Assembly (NCBI GenBank): GCA_947591245.1
Contig: CANQCY010000009.1
Span: 1 to 60,924 of the forward strand
Direction: 5' to 3'
DNA: 60,924 nt
From: an uncultured Lachnospiraceae bacterium
GTDB taxonomy: Bacteria > Bacillota > Clostridia > Lachnospirales > Lachnospiraceae
Positions 26,256-34,115 of the stretch are shown in pieces. The stretch's first letter is position 1. Every line of letters starts with the position of its first letter. The notes beneath the pieces were generated by a model that saw only the letters and a list, made by a program, of their open reading frames with translations, was not told where the DNA came from and did no database searches. The position numbers and the translations under genes are program-made.

Positions 26256-27371
26256 TCATTCGCGCGCATTTTTCCTGTAATAGGAAAGCAGGAGTTTTGT
26301 GACATCGGCGTAATTCGGTTCTGCGCCGTAGTATTGCATATAGGCTTCCGTGAACTCGCCGCTGGCGGCGGCTACCGCCTCGGAGTCAATAATTTCTTTT
26401 GTGTTGGCAAGCTCTTCGTATGTTGCGGCAGTGTAACTGGCGGCGTCCCTTTGCACCCGTTCGGAGATGGTCGGAATAGAAGGAACTTCCTCATCCTGGA
26501 TGATCTGCCAAAAATCCGCGTCAATATAATTCAGCACGCCGAGGTACCCCGCGTACTGCAGCTGTTCATCACTGCTGCCGGTACAGGCAAGGTAGGCGAT
26601 GAAATCCGCTTCGTCTTCGTAGATATAGCCTTTCAGGTGGGCGAGCTCATGACATGCTACGTGCGGATACCGGATGTCGCTGATGTATGTATTGTAATTT
26701 GCTTCCAGAGTAAATGGAAAGTAAACGCCGTCGTAACCCGCCTGGTACATGAAAAAGGAGCCCAGCATCGGTTTTGGATTCGGATAATAGCCGGATAGCC
26801 GCGGATAGCTTTGCGAGAGCCGCCGCATGGCGTCATGTATCTTTTCATTCATATCCCCTGCCGTTACAACATTGCCGTTTTCATCCCGCATCATTTTTTC
26901 GGAAAGGGTATTGCACCTTTCAACGATAAAATTCCTCAATGTGATGATCTCGCTTCTTTCAAATTCCGTGCCGCCCCCTTCGCCGGCGTTCATATGAGAA
27001 CAATGATAGAGGGTTGAACAGTTCATAATAAAGATCCATAAAACGGCAAGGAAGACGGAAAGCATGCTTTTCGAATATCCTTTGGCAAATTTTATGTATT
27101 TTGCTTTTTTTCGCAGCGGAAAAAGGAAAAGCACGAGCAGGATCTGAAGCAGCAAAAGAAACGCTGCCAGAACAATCAGTATCTCGCCCGCCGAAAAGGG
27201 CAAGAGCCCCATAACGGCTCCCAGCGTATACATTCCGAATGAAAACATGTGATCTGCGTAAAAATCACAGAACGCCGTATTTTTTGATAAAAGGATGCAT
27301 ACAGCGGTAAGAAGGGTTAAAATGATGATAAATACCCAGTAAGGGGACAAATGATATCTTTTTTCCGTCAT
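26256..27371 (-). CDS. DUF3810 family membrane metallopeptidase-like protein
   Basis: A 371-residue protein with three hydrophobic segments in the first ~150 residues (the first at about 10-30, then 40-85) and an outer domain containing HVACHELAHLKGY near residue 240, an HExxH zinc motif, followed by EDEADFIAY, which may give the third ligand. This is the DUF3810 pattern known to me from Firmicutes; the substrate is unknown. The ATG at 27371 has GAGGT 5 bases upstream; a longer reading from 27473 lacks support. It ends 113 bases before the next minus-strand gene and does not look functionally tied to sugar synthesis, though it could process a surface protein. Confidence 0.8.
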   Translation of the reverse strand: MTEKRYHLSPYWVFIIILTLLTAVCILLSKNTAFCDFYADHMFSFGMYTLGAVMGLLPFSAGEILIVLAAFLLLLQILLVLFLFPLRKKAKYIKFAKGYSKSMLSVFLAVLWIFIMNCSTLYHCSHMNAGEGGGTEFERSEIITLRNFIVERCNTLSEKMMRDENGNVVTAGDMNEKIHDAMRRLSQSYPRLSGYYPNPKPMLGSFFMYQAGYDGVYFPFTLEANYNTYISDIRYPHVACHELAHLKGYIYEDEADFIAYLACTGSSDEQLQYAGYLGVLNYIDADFWQIIQDEEVPSIPTISERVQRDAASYTAATYEELANTKEIIDSEAVAAASGEFTEAYMQYYGAEPNYADVTKLLLSYYRKNARE

Positions 27372-27450
27372 GACAGACCTCGTTTCTGCAAGTAATCGAT
27401 TGTATGCGCCGCCTGTGTTTCCATAACGCGCCTTGCAATATCTCAACATA

Positions 27451-27459
27451 ATTATAGCA
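27451..27459 (-). promoter_or_regulatory. Extended -10 promoter candidate for the DUF3810 gene
   Basis: TGCTATAAT on the minus strand gives a full extended -10 element. No good -35 box is visible 16-18 bases upstream. Confidence 0.45.
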
Positions 27460-27571
27460 TGATTTCCGCGCAAAAAAAGCGGTACCAGATATTTCTATGA
27501 GGTTTGCAGGACAATCGCATTAAGAAACGATCCGTGTGCAAAAAGCTCTTTCCTTTTGAAATAAAAAAGCG

Positions 27572-27577
27572 TATAAT
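27572..27577 (+). promoter_or_regulatory. -10 box candidate for the ExoA-like gene
   Basis: TATAAT lies 50 bases before the GTG start at 27627. The -35 region (TTTCCT, 17 bases upstream) is poor, so the promoter may need an activator. The 255-base gap 27372-27626 holds these two divergent signals and nothing else seen. Confidence 0.4.
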
Positions 27578-27626
27578 AGATACGTTAAAGGATTGGAAAA
27601 AATAATGGCAAGGAGGCGGAAAACCC

Positions 27627-28658
27627 GTGAATGTTTCCGTAGGCATTGTTGCGCTGAATGAGGAAAAACGGCTTCCGAAACTGCTTCAGGATATATTGGG
27701 ACAGAGTTATCCGCATGAGAAAACGGAGCTTGTGTTTGTAGACAGCATGTCGGAGGATAAAACGAAAGATCTGATGAGGGAATTTGCATTGGAGCATAGG
27801 GCGGAATTTCTCAATATTCAGGTGGCGGATAATCCGGGCAGAAGCCAGAGCTGCGGATGGAACGAGGCGATTCGCGCCTTTACGACAGAGGTGCTGATCC
27901 GTATTGACGCCCACAGCAGTATTCCGCCGAATTTTATAGAAAAAAATATGGAAGCGCAGAAAGAGGGAGAGTATGTGACAGGGGGCGTCCGGCTCAATAT
28001 CGTGGAGAAAGATTCTCCGTGGCAGGAGACGCTTCTGATGGCGGAGAGCTCCATGTTCGGAAGCAGCGCGGCGCCATTCCGGCGCACGGCAAAAAAGCAA
28101 TACGTCAAGTCTTTTTTCCACGGCGCTTACCGGCGGGAGGTGTTTGAGAAGGCAGGCGGGTTTCGGGAAGATCTCGGACGGACGGAAGATAATGAATTTC
28201 ATTACCGCATCCGTCAGAATGGGTTTCGCCTCTGTATGTTTCCGGATATCGTATCTTATCAGATGATACGTCCGAATTTGAGGCAGATGTGCCGCCAGAA
28301 ATTTGGAAACGGATATTGGATTGGTTTGACGGCCGGCGTTTGTCCCGGATGCCTGTCTTTGTATCATTTTGTACCGTTTGCTTTTGCGTGCGGAATCATT
28401 TTGACTACGGTTCTTGCGGCCTGCGGTTATCCGCTGTTTGCGATTGCGATGTGGTCTCTGTACTGGTTTTTAGCCGTAGTGATGGCGGCCGGTGCGGTGC
28501 GGCGGGCGAAATGGCATGCCGGGTGTTTGTTGCTGCCGTTTTTGTTTTTTTTGCTGCATGCCAGTTATGGGATCGGAACTGCCGCGGGAGTGATTATAAT
28601 GCCATTTTGGAGGAGAAAGCATTGGGCGAAACGAAAGAATATACCGAAGAAGAGCTGA
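27627..28658 (+). CDS. ExoA-like GT2 glycosyltransferase with membrane tail
   Basis: The protein has 343 residues, starts MNVSVGIVALNEEKRLPKLL, and has VDSMSEDKT, IRIDAHSSIP as the DxH/DxD site near residue 92, and TEDNEFHYRIRQNGF in the acceptor region. Three hydrophobic segments follow from about 245. This matches the ExoA/succinoglycan group of GT2 enzymes that extend a lipid-linked oligosaccharide. The start is a GTG at 27627 with AGGAGG 10 bases upstream. The following licD gene begins inside its last 40 bases, so the two are coupled. Confidence 0.85.
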   Translation: MNVSVGIVALNEEKRLPKLLQDILGQSYPHEKTELVFVDSMSEDKTKDLMREFALEHRAEFLNIQVADNPGRSQSCGWNEAIRAFTTEVLIRIDAHSSIPPNFIEKNMEAQKEGEYVTGGVRLNIVEKDSPWQETLLMAESSMFGSSAAPFRRTAKKQYVKSFFHGAYRREVFEKAGGFREDLGRTEDNEFHYRIRQNGFRLCMFPDIVSYQMIRPNLRQMCRQKFGNGYWIGLTAGVCPGCLSLYHFVPFAFACGIILTTVLAACGYPLFAIAMWSLYWFLAVVMAAGAVRRAKWHAGCLLLPFLFFLLHASYGIGTAAGVIIMPFWRRKHWAKRKNIPKKS

Positions 28659-29467
28659 AAGGGTTGCACAGGGTCAGTCTGGAGATGGCCGAGGCGTTTG
28701 TTGAATTTTGCGAGGAATTCCACCTGCTCTGTTATTTTTGCGGCGGAGGCTGTATCGGGGCGATCCGGCATAAGGGGTTTATTCCGTGGGATGACGATTT
28801 GGATTTTTTTATGCCGCGGGACGATTATGAGGCGTTTGTGCGCTACTGGGGCACGTACCAAAAGGGAAAGCGATATGTGCTGTCGGATACGACGAGGGAA
28901 TATGTGGACCGAAACAATTTTGCTACGCTGCGCGATACGCAGACGACGCAGGTCAAGCCGTATCAAAAAGATCTGGATATCGTGCACGGCGTCGCTCTGG
29001 ACGTGTTGCCGTTAGACGGTTATCCGGAGGGAAAGTGGAAGCGGAAATGCCAGTGTATGTGGGCGATGATTTATTCGCTGTTTCGGGCGCAGACCGTACC
29101 GGAAAAGCACGGCGGCATGATGGCGTTCGGAAGCCGGCTGCTGCTCGGCATTTTTTGCGGAAAAGGAGTGCGGTATCGTATCTGGAAATTTGCCGAACGG
29201 AAAATGACGAAATATCCGATTTCTGAATGCCGCTATATAACGGAGTTATGTTCCGGCCCGTATTATATGAAAAAGAAATACCGGAAAGAGTGGTTTGAAA
29301 AAGCGGTGTTTGTTGAATTTGAGGGGACGAAAATGCCGATTCCGGCTGGGTATGACGGGTATTTGCGCGAGGCGTTCGGAGATTATATGCGGCTGCCGCC
29401 GGAGGAAGAGAGGAAGGCGCACCATGACTGCGTGCGGCTGGATTTAAACCGCCCGAGCAGAGTATAA
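28622..29467 (+). CDS. LicD family protein, copy 1
   Basis: LicD-type nucleotidyltransferase-fold protein of 281 residues: FCGGGCIGAIRHKGFIPWDD followed by a DLDFFMPRDDY stretch gives the paired metal aspartates. LicD proteins transfer phosphocholine or similar phospho-groups to wall polymers. The start is set by GGAGGAG at 28609-28615 and a TTG at 28622, inside the end of the previous gene; the open frame reaches further upstream but that part has no family features. Copy 2 follows 33 bases later. No choline kinase or cytidylyltransferase (LicA/LicC) is seen nearby. Confidence 0.8.
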   Translation: MGETKEYTEEELKGLHRVSLEMAEAFVEFCEEFHLLCYFCGGGCIGAIRHKGFIPWDDDLDFFMPRDDYEAFVRYWGTYQKGKRYVLSDTTREYVDRNNFATLRDTQTTQVKPYQKDLDIVHGVALDVLPLDGYPEGKWKRKCQCMWAMIYSLFRAQTVPEKHGGMMAFGSRLLLGIFCGKGVRYRIWKFAERKMTKYPISECRYITELCSGPYYMKKKYRKEWFEKAVFVEFEGTKMPIPAGYDGYLREAFGDYMRLPPEEERKAHHDCVRLDLNRPSRV

Positions 29468-29500
29468 AGGACGGCCTGTTTGGGCGAGCGGAGGAAAAAT

Positions 29501-30394
29501 ATGCTGAGTGAAAAGGAATTGTGCGGCCTGAAGGAGCTTCAGGCGAAATGCCTGGAGATTGCGCTTGTATTTAAAGAGTTTTGTGACAGGCACGGGCTTT
29601 TATTTTATTTTTGCGGCGGAGGCTGTATCGGGGCGATCCGGCACAAAGGCTTTATTCCGTGGGATGATGATATCGATGTGTTTATGCCGCGGGATGATTA
29701 TGAGAAAATGTGCCGCCTGTGGAAACAGGAGATGGATGGCGGGAAATACCGCTTGAGCAGAACGAGCGGCGACGAATTTCTGCGTTCCCAGCTTACGGCG
29801 ATTACAGATGAGGATACGACGTTTATCAAGGAGCGGCAGATGGATCTGGACATGGCGCATGGGATACGGCTGGAAATTTTGCCGCTGGATGGCTGTCCGT
29901 CGTCTGCATTCAAGAGAAAGCTCCAGCTGTTGTGGGGGCTGGCATATCAGATCTATATCAATCAGGAAGCTCCTACGAGCAAGGGAAAGTTTTTGTACGG
30001 AGTCGGGAAGATCATGTTGGCGCTGGCGCCGGGATGGAAGAACCGCTACCGGATGGCGCATCTCTGCGAGAGGCAGATGTCAAAATACCCGATCCGGGAC
30101 TGCGAGTATGTTACAGAGCTCTGCGTCCGCTATAATTATATGGTAAACGAGTATCCGAAAGAGATTTTTGCATCTGCCGTTGAAAAAGAGTTCGAGGGGC
30201 ATATGATGCCGGTTCCGGCGGGCTATGATGCGTATCTTACGATGGCGTTTGGCGATTATATGCAGCTGCCGCCGGAGGAAAAGCGGGTACCGTCGCACGA
30301 CGGCGTCTGCATAGATGTTCATAACAGTTACCGGAAATATAAGGGGAAGTATTATCCGGTCAAACGGCAGCCGGAGAAACGGAGTGGTGTATAA
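29501..30394 (+). CDS. LicD family protein, copy 2
   Basis: A 297-residue paralogue of the preceding gene with the same FCGGGCIGAIRHKGFIPWDD core, here followed by DIDVFMPRDDY. A 39-base stretch of DNA (29605-29643) is identical to 28732-28770 in copy 1, although the rest has diverged. GGAGG lies 6 bases before the ATG at 29501. The next gene starts directly after its stop codon. It probably adds a second phospho-substituent or acts on another position of the same polymer; which group is transferred cannot be read from the sequence. Confidence 0.87.
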   Translation: MLSEKELCGLKELQAKCLEIALVFKEFCDRHGLLFYFCGGGCIGAIRHKGFIPWDDDIDVFMPRDDYEKMCRLWKQEMDGGKYRLSRTSGDEFLRSQLTAITDEDTTFIKERQMDLDMAHGIRLEILPLDGCPSSAFKRKLQLLWGLAYQIYINQEAPTSKGKFLYGVGKIMLALAPGWKNRYRMAHLCERQMSKYPIRDCEYVTELCVRYNYMVNEYPKEIFASAVEKEFEGHMMPVPAGYDAYLTMAFGDYMQLPPEEKRVPSHDGVCIDVHNSYRKYKGKYYPVKRQPEKRSGV

Positions 30395-31369
30395 ATGGCG
30401 AAGAAGGGTCTGATTTCGATTATTATACCCGTATATAATTCGCGCGATGGGCTGGCTCAGTGCCTGGACAGCGTCGTTTCGCAGAGCTATGGGAAACTCG
30501 AGGTGATCATCGTCGATGATTGTTCTACGGACGGAAGCTTGGATATTTGCCGCGAATATGAGCGGAAATATCCGTATGTGCGCGTCTATACGAAAGCGAA
30601 TGAGGGTGTGTCTGCGGCGAGAAATTTCGGGATGTCGAAAGCGGAAGGAGAATATCTGCAGTTTGCCGACAGTGACGACCGAATGGAGCCGGATGCGTGC
30701 CGGCTTCTCGTCAGCCGCATGGAAAGGGATGGGAGCGATCTGGTGATCGGCGGCTATTTTGATGAAAAAAAGCGTCAGGATATTATTTATCCGTCCCGTT
30801 TTTTTTCGGGAACGGCAGCGTTTATAGAAGAATTTCCGCAGCTGTTTATCCGTTTTTTCCTTCACGCGCCATGGAATAAGCTGTACCGGAGGGATGCGTT
30901 TCAGGCGGAATTTCCGGAAGATTTGAACAAGGGAGAGGACTTGATTTTTAATCTCCGTGCATTTGCAAGGGCGAAATGCATCAGCGTGTTGGACCAATCT
31001 GTATATTTTTACCACAATACGGGAGAGGATTCGCTTTCGTTCCGATTCAGAGAGGACGCAATGGAGATCGAGGAGCGGCTGTACCGGGAAGTAATGGCGT
31101 TTTATACAAAGCACGGAGGAAGGGAGCCGCAGTTTTTGTACCGATTCTATCTGAATGCTGTTAAAAACAAATGTTATGCGCTTATGGGAAAATCGGGATT
31201 TGACCGCAGGAAATGCTGTGCCGTGCTTCGGAAATGGGCGGAAAAAGAAAGCATACGGGAGCTTTGGTTCAAACGGAGTTTGTTTCGCGGAAAAGACCGG
31301 ATCCTTTTATATTTGCTCTGCCGCAGGCGGGCGCTGTTTTTGTATTTGTATTACAAAAGGATGGTTTAA
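30395..31369 (+). CDS. GT2 glycosyltransferase
   Basis: A 324-residue single-domain GT2 with LISIIIPVYNSRDGLAQCL at the start, VDDCSTDGS near residue 45, and FADSDDRMEPD (DxD) near residue 90, then NKLYRRDAF and the typical acceptor-side NKGEDLIFNLRAF. The C-terminal third is basic and aromatic with no clear membrane segment. It starts on the base after the licD stop codon, with its ribosome site inside licD. Sugar and linkage cannot be told; it belongs to the capsule-type GT2 group that uses UDP-hexoses. Confidence 0.87.
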   Translation: MAKKGLISIIIPVYNSRDGLAQCLDSVVSQSYGKLEVIIVDDCSTDGSLDICREYERKYPYVRVYTKANEGVSAARNFGMSKAEGEYLQFADSDDRMEPDACRLLVSRMERDGSDLVIGGYFDEKKRQDIIYPSRFFSGTAAFIEEFPQLFIRFFLHAPWNKLYRRDAFQAEFPEDLNKGEDLIFNLRAFARAKCISVLDQSVYFYHNTGEDSLSFRFREDAMEIEERLYREVMAFYTKHGGREPQFLYRFYLNAVKNKCYALMGKSGFDRRKCCAVLRKWAEKESIRELWFKRSLFRGKDRILLYLLCRRRALFLYLYYKRMV

Positions 31370-31393
31370 AATGGCGGGGAAGTGAGGAATGGC

Positions 31394-32500
31394 GTGATAA
31401 AGATAGCGTTCATAAATTTTGACATGAGCACGAGGGGCGGCGCCCAGCAGGTGATTTATAACATAGCCAATGCTCTGTGCGAAGAGGAGAAATATGATAT
31501 TCATGTGATCAGTCTGATCCACAAACAGGATGGATGCGCGTATGCGCTTAAACCGGGCATACATTATTATAACATACTCCCTTATGAAGGAAGGCTGCGG
31601 GATGTGGCGCTCAAGGGCGGCAGAGCGTTTCGCCGGTACTGTCAGGAACAGGGTATAGACATTTTGTTTTATATGGGCGTCTATGCGGGATTTTGCTGCG
31701 GGCTTTTTGGCAGAAGGATGAAGATCCCCAGAATTTTTTGTGACCACGGGGCGATTATGAGCCAGTGGGATGACCGGAAAGTGCGTCTTATGCGCGCGAT
31801 CGGATCCCGCTATTCGGATCAGACGGTCGTGCTTACGAAACAGAGCGAGACGGCATATTATGAAAAGTTTTCTTATAAGCCGGGACGGGTCATTACCATT
31901 TATAATTGGATGGACGAGTTCATCCTGGACAATGCCATGCCTTACGATGCGGATTCGCGCCGCATACTGACAGCGGGCAGATTTTCAAAGGAAAAGGGCA
32001 TGGACTTGCTCGTAGACACGGCAGCGCGCCTGAAAGAGAAGACGGAGGATTTCGTGTGGGATGTGTATGGGGACGGCGATCTGTTTGATGAGATCCGGGT
32101 ACGCGTGCGGCGTGAAGGCCTGGCGGAGCATGTGCGTCTGCACGGTCTGACGAATGAGATGGAGAAGCGTTACCGGGGGCATGCGATGTACGTGCTCACC
32201 TCGTATCGGGAGGGGCTGCCCCTTGTGCTTTTGGAGGCAAAGGCAAACCATCTTCCGCTTGTCAGCTTTGACATTGTGTCCGGACCGGCGGAAATCATTA
32301 CGGATGGAAAGGACGGCGTTTTGATTCCGCCCTATGATACGGAACGTATGGCGGCATGCATATATGAGCTGCTTCAGAACCGTCAGAAGAGAGAGGCGTT
32401 TTCGGCGCAGTCCGGTCTGAACATAGAAAATTTCAGCAAAGAAAAAATTCTCAGTCAGTGGAAATCGCTGATTGGGGAACTGGCTCATTTGCATGGATGA
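31394..32500 (+). CDS. GT4 glycosyltransferase
   Basis: A GT-B enzyme of 368 residues. The N-terminal IKIAFINFDMSTRGGAQQV and the C-terminal AGRFSKEKGMDLLVDT, SYREGLPLVLLEA and NHLPLVSFDI are standard for GT4. It retains configuration and commonly uses UDP- or GDP-sugars. The start is GTG at 31394 with GAGGA 5 bases upstream; the GTG at 31382 is badly placed. Its last 50 bases overlap the end of the convergent polymerase gene on the minus strand. Confidence 0.87.
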   Translation: MIKIAFINFDMSTRGGAQQVIYNIANALCEEEKYDIHVISLIHKQDGCAYALKPGIHYYNILPYEGRLRDVALKGGRAFRRYCQEQGIDILFYMGVYAGFCCGLFGRRMKIPRIFCDHGAIMSQWDDRKVRLMRAIGSRYSDQTVVLTKQSETAYYEKFSYKPGRVITIYNWMDEFILDNAMPYDADSRRILTAGRFSKEKGMDLLVDTAARLKEKTEDFVWDVYGDGDLFDEIRVRVRREGLAEHVRLHGLTNEMEKRYRGHAMYVLTSYREGLPLVLLEAKANHLPLVSFDIVSGPAEIITDGKDGVLIPPYDTERMAACIYELLQNRQKREAFSAQSGLNIENFSKEKILSQWKSLIGELAHLHG

Positions 32501-33857
32501 TGTAACCGATGCCGATAAACAAAAGCATTGTCTCGATATTCACCGTAAAGAATATATCGTGGAACGCAGCCATAAACAGCAGCACGGATACGGTGAGCGA
32601 TGCAAATAAAAAGTAGCTGTCGCTGACGGCTTCTTTTTTTTGCACCCTTCTAAGCGAGTGTAGGAAGAATAGTATGAAAAAGGCCCCCATTACGGAAAAT
32701 CCGGTCAGTCCGGTTTCAACGAGCAGAGAGAGATAGCTGTTATGGGTTACATACTGTGTTTCGGCGAGGTAGCTGCCCGGATATTTTTCAGTAGCATAGG
32801 GCAGCGCGCTCCGTAAGGAAAAACCGAAAACCGGCTTGTCCGTGTAAAGCTCGAGGTAGCGCTGCCAGATCGTGGAGCGGTTATTCGTAATATTTTCAAT
32901 ATTGACGTCGTCCCTTACCATATCGTTGATATCCCGGTCGGGTGCGATGAGATACCCGATTCCGCGGAGCGGGAAAAAGATAACGGCATAAATGGCGGCG
33001 GCCGCCGCCAGAGCGAGAGCTGTTTTTTTTGCGAGATCCCGGAGAAACCGCGCCCGGTCCCAAGAACCGGATTCCCGGTGCAGACGGTATGTTCTCAGCA
33101 GGACGGAAAATAACAGCGTTCCCACAGCTGCGATATAAATTGTTCTCGAATTTGACATGATCATATAGGCGAGATTGATCGCGATGCAGACAATGCAGTA
33201 GATGAAAAACGGTTTTTGAAATTTAACGTCCAGCGCCGTTTCGTTTTTGCAGCGCTTCATGGCATAGATCAGGAGCAGGATGATTATGAGGGAGGTAAAG
33301 GCTGCAAAATTGGGGTCGGAAAACAGGCCGAACAGCCTGCCGTCGACGATGCCCTGCCGTACCATGCGTTCTTCCGGGCTTTGCGTTATATAGTGTACAT
33401 TTATGATATACTGGCATAAAGAGAAGGCGCATCCGGGAGTCCAGAAAAATGAGCTGAAAAAGGCTGTGCGTATCAGGCATAGGCTCATCTCGTTTTCTGA
33501 CATAACCTTCGGCAGAACGCAAAAGACGACGAGCTGTGCGGCAAAAGTGGCGATGCCTGTTATATTTCCCATAAATTCGTACTGCCTGTTCGTGAACGCT
33601 GAGATTCCCAAAATAACGATAAAAACTGCCAGAAGCAGCATAAATTTATCCGGGCGTACCGACCGCGGCAATAAAATAATATGCGCCAGCGCCAGAAGCC
33701 CGGCGCCGATGATAATGGTTTTATAAAGAAGGTCTGCCGGAAGTCCCTCGCACAAAATTGCCGTTGGCATAAAGCGGGTAGAGAGGCTGTATACGGCATA
33801 AAAGACAATATACCAGCAGGTGACTGTATTCAGGTAACGTTTGATCCGTGGTTTCAT
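32451..33857 (-). CDS. O-antigen ligase / Wzy-like polymerase
   Basis: An integral membrane protein of 468 residues with about 11-12 hydrophobic segments. The largest outer loop lies near residues 290-390 and contains the conserved RSTIWQRYLELYTDKPVFGF and YVTHNSYLSLLVETGL, the marks of the O-antigen ligase/polymerase family. It would polymerise or ligate lipid-linked repeat units on the outer face. AGGAGG stands before the ATG at 33857. It is the only gene in the window of this type, and is transcribed from a promoter back to back with that of the ThDP enzyme gene. Confidence 0.85.
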   Translation of the reverse strand: MKPRIKRYLNTVTCWYIVFYAVYSLSTRFMPTAILCEGLPADLLYKTIIIGAGLLALAHIILLPRSVRPDKFMLLLAVFIVILGISAFTNRQYEFMGNITGIATFAAQLVVFCVLPKVMSENEMSLCLIRTAFFSSFFWTPGCAFSLCQYIINVHYITQSPEERMVRQGIVDGRLFGLFSDPNFAAFTSLIIILLLIYAMKRCKNETALDVKFQKPFFIYCIVCIAINLAYMIMSNSRTIYIAAVGTLLFSVLLRTYRLHRESGSWDRARFLRDLAKKTALALAAAAAIYAVIFFPLRGIGYLIAPDRDINDMVRDDVNIENITNNRSTIWQRYLELYTDKPVFGFSLRSALPYATEKYPGSYLAETQYVTHNSYLSLLVETGLTGFSVMGAFFILFFLHSLRRVQKKEAVSDSYFLFASLTVSVLLFMAAFHDIFFTVNIETMLLFIGIGYIIHANEPVPQSAISTD

Positions 33858-33947
33858 TAGCGGTTCCTCCTAAATGCTTTGCGTGCCGTGCGTTTCGCTG
33901 ATATATGATGGCGCATGGGTCAAAAAATACCCTTTAACCCCATCATT

Positions 33948-33976
33948 ATAATAAGGGAACGGTTTATTCGTGTCAA
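33948..33976 (-). promoter_or_regulatory. Promoter of the Wzy-like gene
   Basis: On the minus strand TTGACA (33971-33976), 17 bases, TATTAT (33948-33953). The leader before ATG 33857 is about 80-85 bases. Confidence 0.65.
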
Positions 33977-34072
33977 TAGCCAAATTTTTCCCTTTTATGC
34001 GCTGGATACAATGAATTATTTGGCGATTGTTCTGGAATAATACGATTTTTTATGGTAAAAACAGCCATAACG

Positions 34073-34081
34073 TGATATACT
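34073..34081 (+). promoter_or_regulatory. Extended -10 promoter candidate for the ThDP enzyme gene
   Basis: TGATATACT contains the TGN element and TATACT. The region 17 bases upstream (TGGTAA) is a weak -35. It lies about 35 bases before the ATG at 34116. Confidence 0.5.
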
Positions 34082-34115
34082 AATGGCAAATGCATGCAGA
34101 AATTGGAGGAAGAGG

